NCBI GenBank assembly: GCA_036491125.1
Contig: DASXCO010000017.1
Coordinates: 1-60,105, forward strand
Length of the DNA stretch: 60,105 bases
Reading direction: 5' to 3'
Source of the DNA: Acidimicrobiales bacterium
Lineage (GTDB): Bacteria > Actinomycetota > Acidimicrobiia > Acidimicrobiales > AC-9
The position numbers were made by a program, and so were the translations under genes. Positions 33,638 to 41,123 of this stretch are shown one piece after another (within the stretch, counting starts at the first letter, position 1; each line of letters starts with the position of its first letter). The notes under the pieces were generated by a model. It did not search any database and was not told the DNA's origin. It was given only the letters and a program-made list of their open reading frames with translations.

Positions 33638-34636
33638 GTGGCGTGGCGGCTTGGGGACCAGGACGGGAAATGGATGGTGCCCACGGGTAGAGAGCTCGAG
33701 CTACCCGGTCGGGGGACGACGTTCGTCCGTGAGGTCATCGGGCCCCGACGAGCACCCACCGTGATCCTGCTGCATGGCCTGGCGGCGACTGGCGGCCTCA
33801 ATTGGTTCGCCGCCTTTGGTCCTCTCGCTCAGCAGTTCCGGGTCGTGGCCATCGACCACCGGGGGCACGGGCGCGGCCTGCGATCTCCGGCGCCGTTCAG
33901 CCTGGACGACTGCGCCGACGACGTCGTGGCCGTGGCCGACCAGCTGGGCATCGACACCTTCATCCCGGTCGGGTACTCGATGGGCGGGCCGATCGCCCAG
34001 CTCGTCTGGCGACGACACCCAGAGCGGGTCGACGGCCTGGTGCTGTGCGCGACGAGCCGGGACTTTCGGGGCCGCTGGCACGAGCGGTTGCAGTTCGCCG
34101 GCCTCGGGCTGGTGGTGACCGGCCTTCGGCTCGCTCCCCTGCCCGCCCTGGAGCGACTGGCCGAGCAACTCCCCGAAGAGCTGGCCGACGTCGCCAGCCG
34201 GCGCTGGGCCCTCGACGAGCTGCGCCGCCACGACGTCCGCTGCGTGCTGGAAGCGGCGGAGACCCTGGGCCGCTTCAGCTCCAGGGACTGGATCGTCGAC
34301 GTCGACGTGCCCGTGTCCGTCGTCGTCACCTCCCAGGACCGCCTGGTCCCGCCGAGACGGCAGGTGAAGCTGGCGTCTTCGATTCCGACAGCCGTCATGC
34401 ACGTGGTCGACGGCACCCACCTCGCGGCCGGCACCGACCCCGACGGGTTCGCAGCGACGCTCGCCGATGCCAGTCGCCAGGTCGCCGCCCGGGCCGCCAA
34501 GCGCCCACAGGCTCGCGGGCGCAGAGGTGCGGTCGTCCTGTCACCGGTGGCGCGCTGGCTGGCGGCCACCCGTCGCCGCTGGAGGCTCCGGCGCTCTGCC
34601 CCAGCTCGTCGCTGGGGGCGCCGCGTTACTGGCTGA
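33638..34636 (+). CDS. Alpha/beta hydrolase with basic C-terminal tail
   Basis: 332 residues. V-I-L-L-H-G-L-A-A-T, D-H-R-G-H-G-R-G, nucleophile elbow G-Y-S-M-G-G and late His in D-G-T-H-L-A-A-G define the fold. The last about 55 residues are Arg-rich and Ala-rich, unusual for the family, and could contact nucleic acid or membrane. Substrate unknown. GTG 33638 lies 7 nt after TAGAAC. Its 3-prime end overlaps the convergent SHOCT gene by 11 nt. Confidence 0.85.
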   Translation: MAWRLGDQDGKWMVPTGRELELPGRGTTFVREVIGPRRAPTVILLHGLAATGGLNWFAAFGPLAQQFRVVAIDHRGHGRGLRSPAPFSLDDCADDVVAVADQLGIDTFIPVGYSMGGPIAQLVWRRHPERVDGLVLCATSRDFRGRWHERLQFAGLGLVVTGLRLAPLPALERLAEQLPEELADVASRRWALDELRRHDVRCVLEAAETLGRFSSRDWIVDVDVPVSVVVTSQDRLVPPRRQVKLASSIPTAVMHVVDGTHLAAGTDPDGFAATLADASRQVAARAAKRPQARGRRGAVVLSPVARWLAATRRRWRLRRSAPARRWGRRVTG

Positions 34637-35030
34637 CGGCCTTGGCCTTCAGCCGCTCGAACTCCTCGTCCGAGATCACGCCGCGGTCCTTGAGGTCGGC
34701 CAGGCGGCTCAGCTCGTCGGCGGTCGACCGACCGTTGCCGCTGGTGCCGGCAGCCTGCTGCACGTACTGACGGAACGCCTGGTCCTGAGACTGGGCGGCC
34801 TCGACGGCGCGCTCGTGCATCTTCCCGCCGCGGAGCAACAGGTAGGCGAAGACACCGAGGTACGGAATGAGCACCACCAACAGGACCCACACCATCTTGC
34901 CGACGCCCGTGAGGTCCTTGCTGCGAAAGATGTCGACGAACACCGTGATGGCCAACCAGATCCAGATGATCCAGAAAAAGAAGACCAGGAATGACCAGAA
35001 CACCTGGCCGTCACCGAAAGTTGCCAGCAC
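34626..35030 (-). CDS. Membrane protein with PLDc_N-like and SHOCT domains
   Basis: 134 residues. Two membrane helices (about 10-33 and 46-68) with I-F-R-S-K-D-L-T-G between them match the phospholipase D-nuclease N-terminal-like pair. The tail D-E-L-S-R-L-A-D-L-K-D-R-G-V-I-S-D-E-E-F is a SHOCT module, a short oligomerisation helix pair. No catalytic domain. GTG start at 35030 with AAGGGGA upstream. Commonly seen near stress or envelope genes; function unknown. Confidence 0.85.
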   Translation of the reverse strand: MLATFGDGQVFWSFLVFFFWIIWIWLAITVFVDIFRSKDLTGVGKMVWVLLVVLIPYLGVFAYLLLRGGKMHERAVEAAQSQDQAFRQYVQQAAGTSGNGRSTADELSRLADLKDRGVISDEEFERLKAKAVSQ

Positions 35031-35175
35031 CGGGATCCCCCTTGAATATTGCCGCCGGGTCGGTTTGCCCCGTGGTCAGGGCAAGGCGAAGACCAACCCG
35101 GATGCAGTGTGACACGGGGACAGACGGCCCGCTCAGGCTTCTCCGAGATCACCAGCCGCCGGGTCTGTTTCTCCC

Positions 35176-36420
35176 CTACTTCGACCTGGGGATGTCCTTC
35201 CAGGGCAGGTCCCGGTCGACCGACGGCTCCTTGGGCAGGCCGAGCACCCGCTCGCCGAGGATGTTGCGCATGATCTCCGAGGTCCCGCCCTCGATGGTGT
35301 TGGCGCGCGACCGGAGGAAGCCCCGCACTGTCGACCCCGCCTGCTCGTCCGAGAGCGGCCACGCCATCGCCCTGGCGCCCAGGATCTCGACGGCGAGATC
35401 CTGCACCCGCTGGTTGTGCTCAGCGGCGAAGAGCTTGGTGATCGAGCCCTCGGGCCCGGGCTGGCGGCCCGCACGGCGGGCCGCCGCCGCCCGGAAGTTC
35501 GTCATCTTCACCACCCGGCTCTCGATGACCGCCTGCATGAGGCGCTGACGGAGAATCGGGTCGTCCCAACGGCCCTGCGTACGGGCCACGCCCACGAGGC
35601 CGTCGACGGGTCCGCCTCCGACGCTCTCCCCGCTGGCGCTGCCCGCGCCCGAGAGGGCGACACGCTCGTTCATGAGCGTCGTCGTGGCCACCGCCCATCC
35701 CTCGCCCACGGGCCCCACGCGCGCCGTGTCAGGTATGCGGACCTCGGAGAAGAAGACCTCGTTGAACTCGGCGTCGCCGGTCATCTGCCGGAGGGGTCGT
35801 ACCTCCACCCCGGGCGCCTTCATGTCGACGATGAAGTAGGTGAGGCCCTTGTGCTTGGGCTGATCAGGGTCGCTGCGGGCCACCAGCATGCCGAACGAGG
35901 CGATGTGGGCGAGGGTCGTCCACACCTTCTGTCCGGTGACGACCCACTCGTCGCCGTCCCGTACCGCCCGCGTGGACAGTCCGGCCACGTCGGAGCCGGC
36001 GCTGGGCTCGCTGAACAGCTGGCACCAGATCTCGCGGTGCTGGGCCATGGGGGCGAGGTACCGCTGACGCTGCTCCTCGGTGCCCCACTGCATGATCGTC
36101 GGTCCGCCCATGCCGATGCCGATGACGTTGAACGACCGGGGGACCTTGAAGCGCGTCAGCTCCTCGTTCACGATCCTCGCCTGCCCCGACTCCAGCCCGG
36201 CACCGCTGTACTCGCGGGGCCAGGTCGGCGTGGCCCAGCCGGCTTCACCGAGGCGGGCGCACCACTCGTCGTAGTCGACGAGCGAGCGGGCCCGATGGAG
36301 CTTGGCTGCGTCGCCGGTGTCGATGGCCTCGACCCACTGGGGAGGCAGGTTCTGCCTGAGCCACTCCACTACGGCCTGTCGGACCTCTTCGTCGGTGCGG
36401 GCGAGCTCGGTGACAGCCAT
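35176..36420 (-). CDS. Acyl-CoA dehydrogenase (FadE type)
   Basis: 414 residues with all three acyl-CoA dehydrogenase regions: Y-S-G-A-G-L, Q-L-F-S-E-P-S-A-G-S-D at the FAD/substrate loop, Q-K-V-W-T-T, and N-T-I-E-G-G-T-S-E-I near the end. The last motif is the usual actinobacterial FadE version, one residue different in register from the MCAD Y-E-G-T-S motif with its catalytic Glu. It oxidises an acyl-CoA to the 2-enoyl-CoA. Divergent from a thioesterase across a 24-bp palindrome, and leaderless-type TAGGGT overlaps that site. Confidence 0.92.
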   Translation of the reverse strand: MAVTELARTDEEVRQAVVEWLRQNLPPQWVEAIDTGDAAKLHRARSLVDYDEWCARLGEAGWATPTWPREYSGAGLESGQARIVNEELTRFKVPRSFNVIGIGMGGPTIMQWGTEEQRQRYLAPMAQHREIWCQLFSEPSAGSDVAGLSTRAVRDGDEWVVTGQKVWTTLAHIASFGMLVARSDPDQPKHKGLTYFIVDMKAPGVEVRPLRQMTGDAEFNEVFFSEVRIPDTARVGPVGEGWAVATTTLMNERVALSGAGSASGESVGGGPVDGLVGVARTQGRWDDPILRQRLMQAVIESRVVKMTNFRAAAARRAGRQPGPEGSITKLFAAEHNQRVQDLAVEILGARAMAWPLSDEQAGSTVRGFLRSRANTIEGGTSEIMRNILGERVLGLPKEPSVDRDLPWKDIPRSK

Positions 36421-36429
36421 ACCTCCACC

Positions 36430-36453
36430 CTACTTGACCGTGTGGTCAAGTAG
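36430..36453. promoter_or_regulatory. 24-bp perfect palindromic operator
   Basis: CTACTTGACC-GTGT-GGTCAAGTAG: two exact 10-bp arms with 4-nt centre. It lies between divergent dehydrogenase and thioesterase genes and overlaps the candidate -10 of the dehydrogenase (TAGGGT, minus strand 36432-36427). The architecture suits a TetR-family dimer. No regulator gene is adjacent. Confidence 0.75.
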
Positions 36454-36466
36454 CACAGGCCGACAG

Positions 36467-36472
36467 TACGGT
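36467..36472 (+). promoter_or_regulatory. -10 element TACGGT, leaderless start of thioesterase
   Basis: TACGGT followed after 6 nt (GGCGCC) by GTG at 36479. The palindrome lies 14 nt upstream, in the expected -35 region. Confidence 0.45.
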
Positions 36473-36478
36473 GGCGCC

Positions 36479-37267
36479 GTGGGAGCCCTGGACGACGACG
36501 TCAGCCTCGAACCCGCCGACCCTGGTCGCTGGCATGGCCGGCTGAGCGACCGGTGGAACATCGGGATCGGGATCAACGGGGGCTACCTTGCGAGCTTCGT
36601 CCTCAGCGCGCTGCGGGCCGAGTCTCCCGCTCCCGATCCGCTCACCATGACCGTTCACTACGTGCAGCGTCCGGTGCCGGGTCCCGCGGTGATCACGACC
36701 GAGGTCGTCCATGTCGGTCGGACGCACGCGACGGTGACCGCCCGTCTCGAGCAGGGCTCGGTCGCTGTGGCCGCCGCCCTGGCCACCTTCGGGCACTTGC
36801 GGGCACCGACACCGGTCGACTTCCAACCCCCGATGCCGGACGCACCCGATCCGGAGGTCTGTGGGGAGTTGGACCAACCGTCGGCACCGGACATGTCGCT
36901 GTTGGACCGCTTCCGGTACCGGGTGGCCTCGCCCGAAGATCGATTCGGCCAGAGGTCGGCTCCGGGGCCGGCGCGCTCGGGGGGCTGGATCAAGCTGGTG
37001 GACCGAGACCTCGACGCCTTGGCGGTGCCGCTCGTGATGGACTCGTGGCCGCCGGCCATCTTCTCCACCTTCCTCGGTGGCGGTGCCCCGACCATCGAGC
37101 TGACCGTCTACTGGCGAGCCCGCCCCCAGACCACCTGGCACCTCGCCAGCTTCACCTCGAGCGTGCTCGCCGGCGGCTACGTGGAGGAGGACGGCGAGCT
37201 GTGGGGTCAGGATGGCCGGTTGGTGGCGCAGAGCCGACAACTCGCCCGCTTCGTGCCGCCGGGCTGA
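36479..37267 (+). CDS. Acyl-CoA thioesterase, double hotdog (TesB-like) family
   Basis: 262 residues. W-N-I-G-I-G-I-N-G-G-Y-L-A near residue 29 and the second hotdog half with W-P-P-A-I-F and T-I-E-L-T-V-Y-W-R match the actinobacterial thioesterase superfamily (4HBT_3). It would hydrolyse acyl-CoA to free acid and CoA. The GTG at 36479 is chosen because it removes an N-terminal stretch that is only shadow of the dehydrogenase and has a -10 element at 6 nt. Probably co-controlled with the dehydrogenase. Confidence 0.85.
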   Translation: MGALDDDVSLEPADPGRWHGRLSDRWNIGIGINGGYLASFVLSALRAESPAPDPLTMTVHYVQRPVPGPAVITTEVVHVGRTHATVTARLEQGSVAVAAALATFGHLRAPTPVDFQPPMPDAPDPEVCGELDQPSAPDMSLLDRFRYRVASPEDRFGQRSAPGPARSGGWIKLVDRDLDALAVPLVMDSWPPAIFSTFLGGGAPTIELTVYWRARPQTTWHLASFTSSVLAGGYVEEDGELWGQDGRLVAQSRQLARFVPPG

Positions 37268-37325
37268 GGCGGAATCGGAGCCGGGACGTCAACACGGCCC
37301 GCGCCCACTCGACGCCCGGCGCGGC

Positions 37326-38087
37326 TCACGCCTGATGGCGCAGATCGGCCCTGGCCCGGTCGACCACGGCGTCGAAGAGCGCCTGCTGGGTCGGATCCGT
37401 GGCCGCCGTCCGTTCGGGGTGCCACTGCACGCCGAGCGCCCACCGCGGACGCCCGCCGTCGTCGGTCGCCTGCCCGACGGCCTCGACGGCTTCGACCAAC
37501 CCGTCCGCGCTCCAACCCACTGCGGCCAGGCCGGCTCCGAGTCGGTCGATGCCCTGATGATGCTGGGAGTTGCAGGCGGCGAGAGCAGGACCGCAGATCC
37601 CGGCCAGCGTCGTCCCCGCGGCGACGCGCACGGGATGGTCGACGGGGTCGCCGACGGGCGCCTGCCCGTGCTCGGCCATCGAAGCCACGTCGGGGAGGTG
37701 CTGATGGAGCGTTCCGCCCAGGGCCACGTTGAGGACCTGGACCCCGCGGCAGATAGCCAGGGTGGGCAGCCCGGTGCGGAGCGCCTCCTCGGCGAGCGAG
37801 AGCTCGAGCTCGTCACGATCGGGCTCGAGGTAGTCGGCGGGATGGGGTTGGCGCCCGTAGCGGTGGGCCTCGATGTCGCCCCCGCCGATGAGGAGGAGGG
37901 CGTCGAACGGAGCCAGGATCTCCGAGGGTGGCGCCCCGTCCGGAGCCGCCAGCGCCACGGGACGGGCACCCGCTCGCGACAGGGCGCCCAGATACTGGTC
38001 GGGAACGGCGTGACTGGCGTCGGCCCATCCCCGTACCCGCCCGGCAGCGAGCCGGACGGCGGGAACAGCGACGAGCGGCCTCGGCAC
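37326..38087 (-). CDS. Class I glutamine amidotransferase-like hydrolase (peptidase C26 / PuuD type)
   Basis: 253 residues. Nucleophile Cys in A-I-C-R-G-V-Q-V-L-N, G-G-G-D-I, and catalytic His in V-Q-W-H-P-E match gamma-glutamyl-gamma-aminobutyrate hydrolase-like proteins. The substrate may be a gamma-glutamyl conjugate. GTG 38087 avoids the end of the upstream gene; a GTG at 38138 would overlap it by 31 nt. Third gene of a likely operon with the hypothetical and the pterin dehydratase. Confidence 0.85.
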   Translation of the reverse strand: MPRPLVAVPAVRLAAGRVRGWADASHAVPDQYLGALSRAGARPVALAAPDGAPPSEILAPFDALLLIGGGDIEAHRYGRQPHPADYLEPDRDELELSLAEEALRTGLPTLAICRGVQVLNVALGGTLHQHLPDVASMAEHGQAPVGDPVDHPVRVAAGTTLAGICGPALAACNSQHHQGIDRLGAGLAAVGWSADGLVEAVEAVGQATDDGGRPRWALGVQWHPERTAATDPTQQALFDAVVDRARADLRHQA

Positions 38088-38107
38088 GGTGTCGAGCTCC
38101 GTCGTCC

Positions 38108-39112
38108 TCAGCCGGGCCGGGAGGCGTAGGGGTCCCACGCAGGCGCGGCGGTGGCCAGGAAGCGCTCCACCATCGCCCGCAGGCGGGTCGGATCGATGTC
38201 ACTCTCGTGCCCCTCGGCGAGCCGCAGGGAGGGCACCAGGGCAGCCACGCCGTCGAAGGACCAACGTGCTCCATTTCGCTCCGCGCCCTGGAGCTCCTCG
38301 GCCAAAGGACCGAGATCGACTCGCGGCAGTGGACGGCGGGACACGTACTTCACCCACGACTCGTAGCGGAACACGAGCTCGTGACGGCGGCCGTGGATCA
38401 TGAGGATGCGCAGCGCCCTCGTCGCGTTGTTGATCGCCGCCGGATGGAAGGCCGTGTCCTGTCGGGAGCTGAACCGGGTGGCCAGGGCGGCCCGCCGGTC
38501 GGTCGGCACCCGCACCACGGCCAGATCGAGCTCTGGGACCTCGTCGATGGTGACGTCGCCGGCCGACAGGGCGTCCTCGGCTGAGGTCAGCGCAGCGTCC
38601 TCCTCCTCCCAGAGCGGCCGGTGGGCCTCGACGTCGTCCACCAGCTCGGGCAGCCTTCCCAGCAGCTCCTCGTAGAGCCCGGCGCAGAGATCGGGGTAGG
38701 GCGCCTCGAACAGGCGAGCCCCGAGCGGCGATCGTTCGGGATCGGCCAGTGCCGCCAGGGCGAAGCTGACCCGCCCCGCGTCGCGATCGGCGAAGGTGGC
38801 GAAGTCGCCGGCGGCGGCGACGTCCTCCAGGACGGCTCGACGGGCGCGGGCCTCGTCCGGCGCCACCAGGGCGTAGACCGAGACGAGCCCGTCCTGGTCG
38901 AAGTGGTCGTTGGAGACCGCCTCCGGGGCCGGCCAGTCATCGAGGCTGTCCAGGAAGCGGAAGGCGATGCGCGCCGAGGTGTCCTCGGCCAGAGCGGGAG
39001 GCGTAGGGCTCGCCGGCCAGTGGGACAACGTGAGCACGGTGTTCGGCAGGGCTGCGCCGTCGGCGATCACGTGCGGCCGTTCGGCGAGCAGGTCGGCGGG
39101 GGTGAAGCGCAA
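38108..39112 (-). CDS. Conserved hypothetical protein, probably DUF6687 family
   Basis: 334 residues. N-terminus M-R-F-T-P-A-D-L-L and T-V-L-T-L-S-H-W-P, then N-D-H-F-D-Q-D-G-L, a motif like the acidic site of DHH phosphoesterases, and S-W-V-K-Y-V-S-R-R-P near the end. I believe it is DUF6687 but this is from memory. The D-H-F-D-Q-D-G motif suggests a metal-dependent hydrolase, unproven. It starts 3 nt after the pterin dehydratase stop. Confidence 0.72.
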   Translation of the reverse strand: MRFTPADLLAERPHVIADGAALPNTVLTLSHWPASPTPPALAEDTSARIAFRFLDSLDDWPAPEAVSNDHFDQDGLVSVYALVAPDEARARRAVLEDVAAAGDFATFADRDAGRVSFALAALADPERSPLGARLFEAPYPDLCAGLYEELLGRLPELVDDVEAHRPLWEEEDAALTSAEDALSAGDVTIDEVPELDLAVVRVPTDRRAALATRFSSRQDTAFHPAAINNATRALRILMIHGRRHELVFRYESWVKYVSRRPLPRVDLGPLAEELQGAERNGARWSFDGVAALVPSLRLAEGHESDIDPTRLRAMVERFLATAAPAWDPYASRPG

Positions 39113-39115
39113 CGG

Positions 39116-39397
39116 CTACTCAGCCGCCAAGCCGTCGATCTCCCGCGCCATGTCGAGGTCGGCTTGCGTCAGCCCGCCGGCGGAATGGGTCGACAGACGA
39201 AGGGTCACCGTGTTCCAGCGGATGTCGATGTCGGGGTGATGGTTGGCCGCCTCGGCCCGCGCGGCCACGGCGTTGACGAACACCATGGCGGCGGCGAAGT
39301 CGCGGCTCTTGTGCTCCTTCACCAGCTCGTCACCCTCACGTTCCCACTGCAGGCCGGCCAGCGCTGCCGAGATGGCGTCATCATCGAGGAGGGACAT
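39116..39397 (-). CDS. 4a-hydroxytetrahydrobiopterin dehydratase (PCD/DCoH)
   Basis: 93 residues, full family length. N-H-H-P-D-I-D-I-R-W with H-H-P-D and the T-H-S-A-G-G-L-T-Q-A-D end carry the active-site His residues. It recycles pterin cofactor after aromatic amino acid hydroxylation. No phenylalanine hydroxylase is nearby, so an alternate pterin role is possible, as in many bacteria. TAGCCT lies 7 nt upstream of the ATG. First gene of a three-gene operon. Confidence 0.93.
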   Translation of the reverse strand: MSLLDDDAISAALAGLQWEREGDELVKEHKSRDFAAAMVFVNAVAARAEAANHHPDIDIRWNTVTLRLSTHSAGGLTQADLDMAREIDGLAAE

Positions 39398-39404
39398 GGC
39401 CGAC

Positions 39405-39410
39405 AGGCTA
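39405..39410 (-). promoter_or_regulatory. -10 element TAGCCT, leaderless start of pterin dehydratase operon
   Basis: Minus strand TAGCCT followed after 7 nt (GTCGGCC) by ATG at 39397. Confidence 0.5.
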
Positions 39411-39448
39411 TCGCCGGGTCTCGCCGATCCCTGCCGGCGGCGCGTCGA

Positions 39449-39718
39449 TCAGACGATGCTGAAGCCCGCCTCCCCGCCGGGCTCCTCGTCGAGGACCTCG
39501 ATGCCCGTGACCCGTGCCGACGGCGGGCCCGTCCGGCACCATGACACGAGCCCGGCGACCGCGTCCGGCTCGCCCTCGAACACCGCCTCCACCCGTCCGT
39601 CGGGCCGGTTGCGCACCCAGCCGGCCACGCCGGCGCCGACCGCCTCGCGCCGACAGTCGTCGCGAAAAAACACTCCCTGGACTGTTCCGGACACCAGGAC
39701 CCGGCGCCTGACCCTCAC
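39449..39718 (-). CDS. Acylphosphatase
   Basis: 89 residues, usual length. G-T-V-Q-G-V-F-F-R carries the catalytic Arg and G-W-V-R-N-R-P-D-G the catalytic Asn. It hydrolyses acyl phosphates such as carbamoyl or 1,3-bisphosphoglycerate in the cytoplasm. GTG at 39718 gives the standard N-terminus. The stop of the dehydrogenase at 39733 is 14 nt upstream, so the two are probably cotranscribed, though the functions are not obviously linked. Confidence 0.93.
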   Translation of the reverse strand: MRVRRRVLVSGTVQGVFFRDDCRREAVGAGVAGWVRNRPDGRVEAVFEGEPDAVAGLVSWCRTGPPSARVTGIEVLDEEPGGEAGFSIV

Positions 39719-39732
39719 CGGCGCGCGGTGTG

Positions 39733-41031
39733 CTACAGGTCGGCGGTCGCCCGGTCCAGGTACTTGGCGAACCGGCGGGTCGCGTCCTCCCGGCGGGTGG
39801 GCACGTGCTCGGTCGGCACGTCGACGGGCTTGTAGCCCTTGAGCACCTGTCGGGCGACGGTCACCCGATGCACCTCGTCGGGTCCGTCGTAGATGCGAGC
39901 AGCTCGGGCGGCCCGGTACATGTGCTCGAGCGGGAGGTCGGTCGAGAACCCCAGCGAGCCGTGGACCTGGATGGCGCGGTCGATCACGTTGTAGAGCACC
40001 TGGGCCCCGTAGTACTTGATCATGGCGATCTCGACCCGGGCGGCCGCCGGTCCCGATGCATCCATCTTCCAGGCCGCGTGCAGCGTCATGAGGCGGGCGG
40101 CGGTCATCTCCGCGAGGGAGTCGGCCACCCAGTTCTGGATCGTCTGCTTCTCCGACAGGTGCGAACCGTGGGTGTAGCGCGACACCGCCCGCTCGCACAT
40201 CATGTCGAAGGCCCGGCGGGACTGCCCGAGCCACCGCATGCAGTGGTGGATGCGTCCTGGCCCGAGGCGCTTCTGGGCCAGCACGAAGCCCTCGCCCTCG
40301 TTGCCGACCAGGTTCTCCGCCGGGACCCGTACGTCGCGGTAGAGGACCTCGGCGTGCCCGCCGTAGAGACCGAAGCTCTCCTCGGGGTGCTCCATCGTCG
40401 GGATGTCCCGCACGATGTCCACTCCGGGCGTGTCGGCGGGGACGAGGATCATGGAGCTGCCCTGGTACGGATGGACGTCCGGATTGGTGACGGCCATGAC
40501 GATGAGGAAGTCGGCGACCGAGGCGTTGGAGCTGAACCACTTGTGGCCGTTGATCACCCACTCGTCGCCGTCGCGCACGGCCGAGGTCCGCAGCAGCGTC
40601 GGATCGGCGCCCGCACCGGGCTCGGTCATGGAGAAGGAGCTGTGGAGGGCCCCGTCGAGCAGCGGTTTGAGCCACCGGTCGCGCTGTTCCTCCCGTCCGC
40701 TGGACTCGATGCCGACAGCCAGCAGCTCGGCGTTGCCCGAGTCCGGGGCGTTGTTGCCGAACACGAAGGGAGCGAAGGGCGACTGTCCGAGGATCTCGTG
40801 CATGAGGCCCAGCTTCACCTGGCCGAAACCACCACCACCGAGCTCGGGGGGCAGGTGCGAAGCCCACAGGCCTCGCTCCTTCACCTGCGCCTGGAGGGGC
40901 CGCACCGCCTCGATGAAGGCGTCGTGATCGAGGCTGATCGTCTCGAAGGGAAAGATCTCGTCGCGCACGAACGTGCGCATCCAGTCGAGCTGCCGCTCGA
41001 ACTCCGGCTCGGTCGAGAAGTCCCAGGCCAT
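39733..41031 (-). CDS. Acyl-CoA dehydrogenase (ACAD10/11-like)
   Basis: 432 residues. S-M-T-E-P-G-A-G-A-D-P for the substrate/FAD loop, G-H-K-W-F-S-S-N, and near the C-terminus R-I-Y-D-G-P-D-E-V-H-R-V-T-V-A, where an Asp sits at the ACAD10/11 catalytic position instead of Glu. Members of this group act on long or hydroxylated chains. GGAGGAG precedes the ATG. Different subfamily from the dehydrogenase at 35.2 kb, so probably different chain length or branch specificity. Confidence 0.92.
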   Translation of the reverse strand: MAWDFSTEPEFERQLDWMRTFVRDEIFPFETISLDHDAFIEAVRPLQAQVKERGLWASHLPPELGGGGFGQVKLGLMHEILGQSPFAPFVFGNNAPDSGNAELLAVGIESSGREEQRDRWLKPLLDGALHSSFSMTEPGAGADPTLLRTSAVRDGDEWVINGHKWFSSNASVADFLIVMAVTNPDVHPYQGSSMILVPADTPGVDIVRDIPTMEHPEESFGLYGGHAEVLYRDVRVPAENLVGNEGEGFVLAQKRLGPGRIHHCMRWLGQSRRAFDMMCERAVSRYTHGSHLSEKQTIQNWVADSLAEMTAARLMTLHAAWKMDASGPAAARVEIAMIKYYGAQVLYNVIDRAIQVHGSLGFSTDLPLEHMYRAARAARIYDGPDEVHRVTVARQVLKGYKPVDVPTEHVPTRREDATRRFAKYLDRATADL

Positions 41032-41123
41032 CGTTCTCCTCCCTCGCAGGCGTCGAGGTCTCCTGCGTCGAGCAGCCTACTCAGGGGGTCGGCAGCGCAC
41101 GGTCCCTCGGCTGTGGTCCTCGC

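Noticed and set aside
36430-36444. TTGACC within the palindrome as a -35 for the dehydrogenase
   Set aside because: Only 11 nt separate it from TAGGGT, too short for a sigma-70 spacer.
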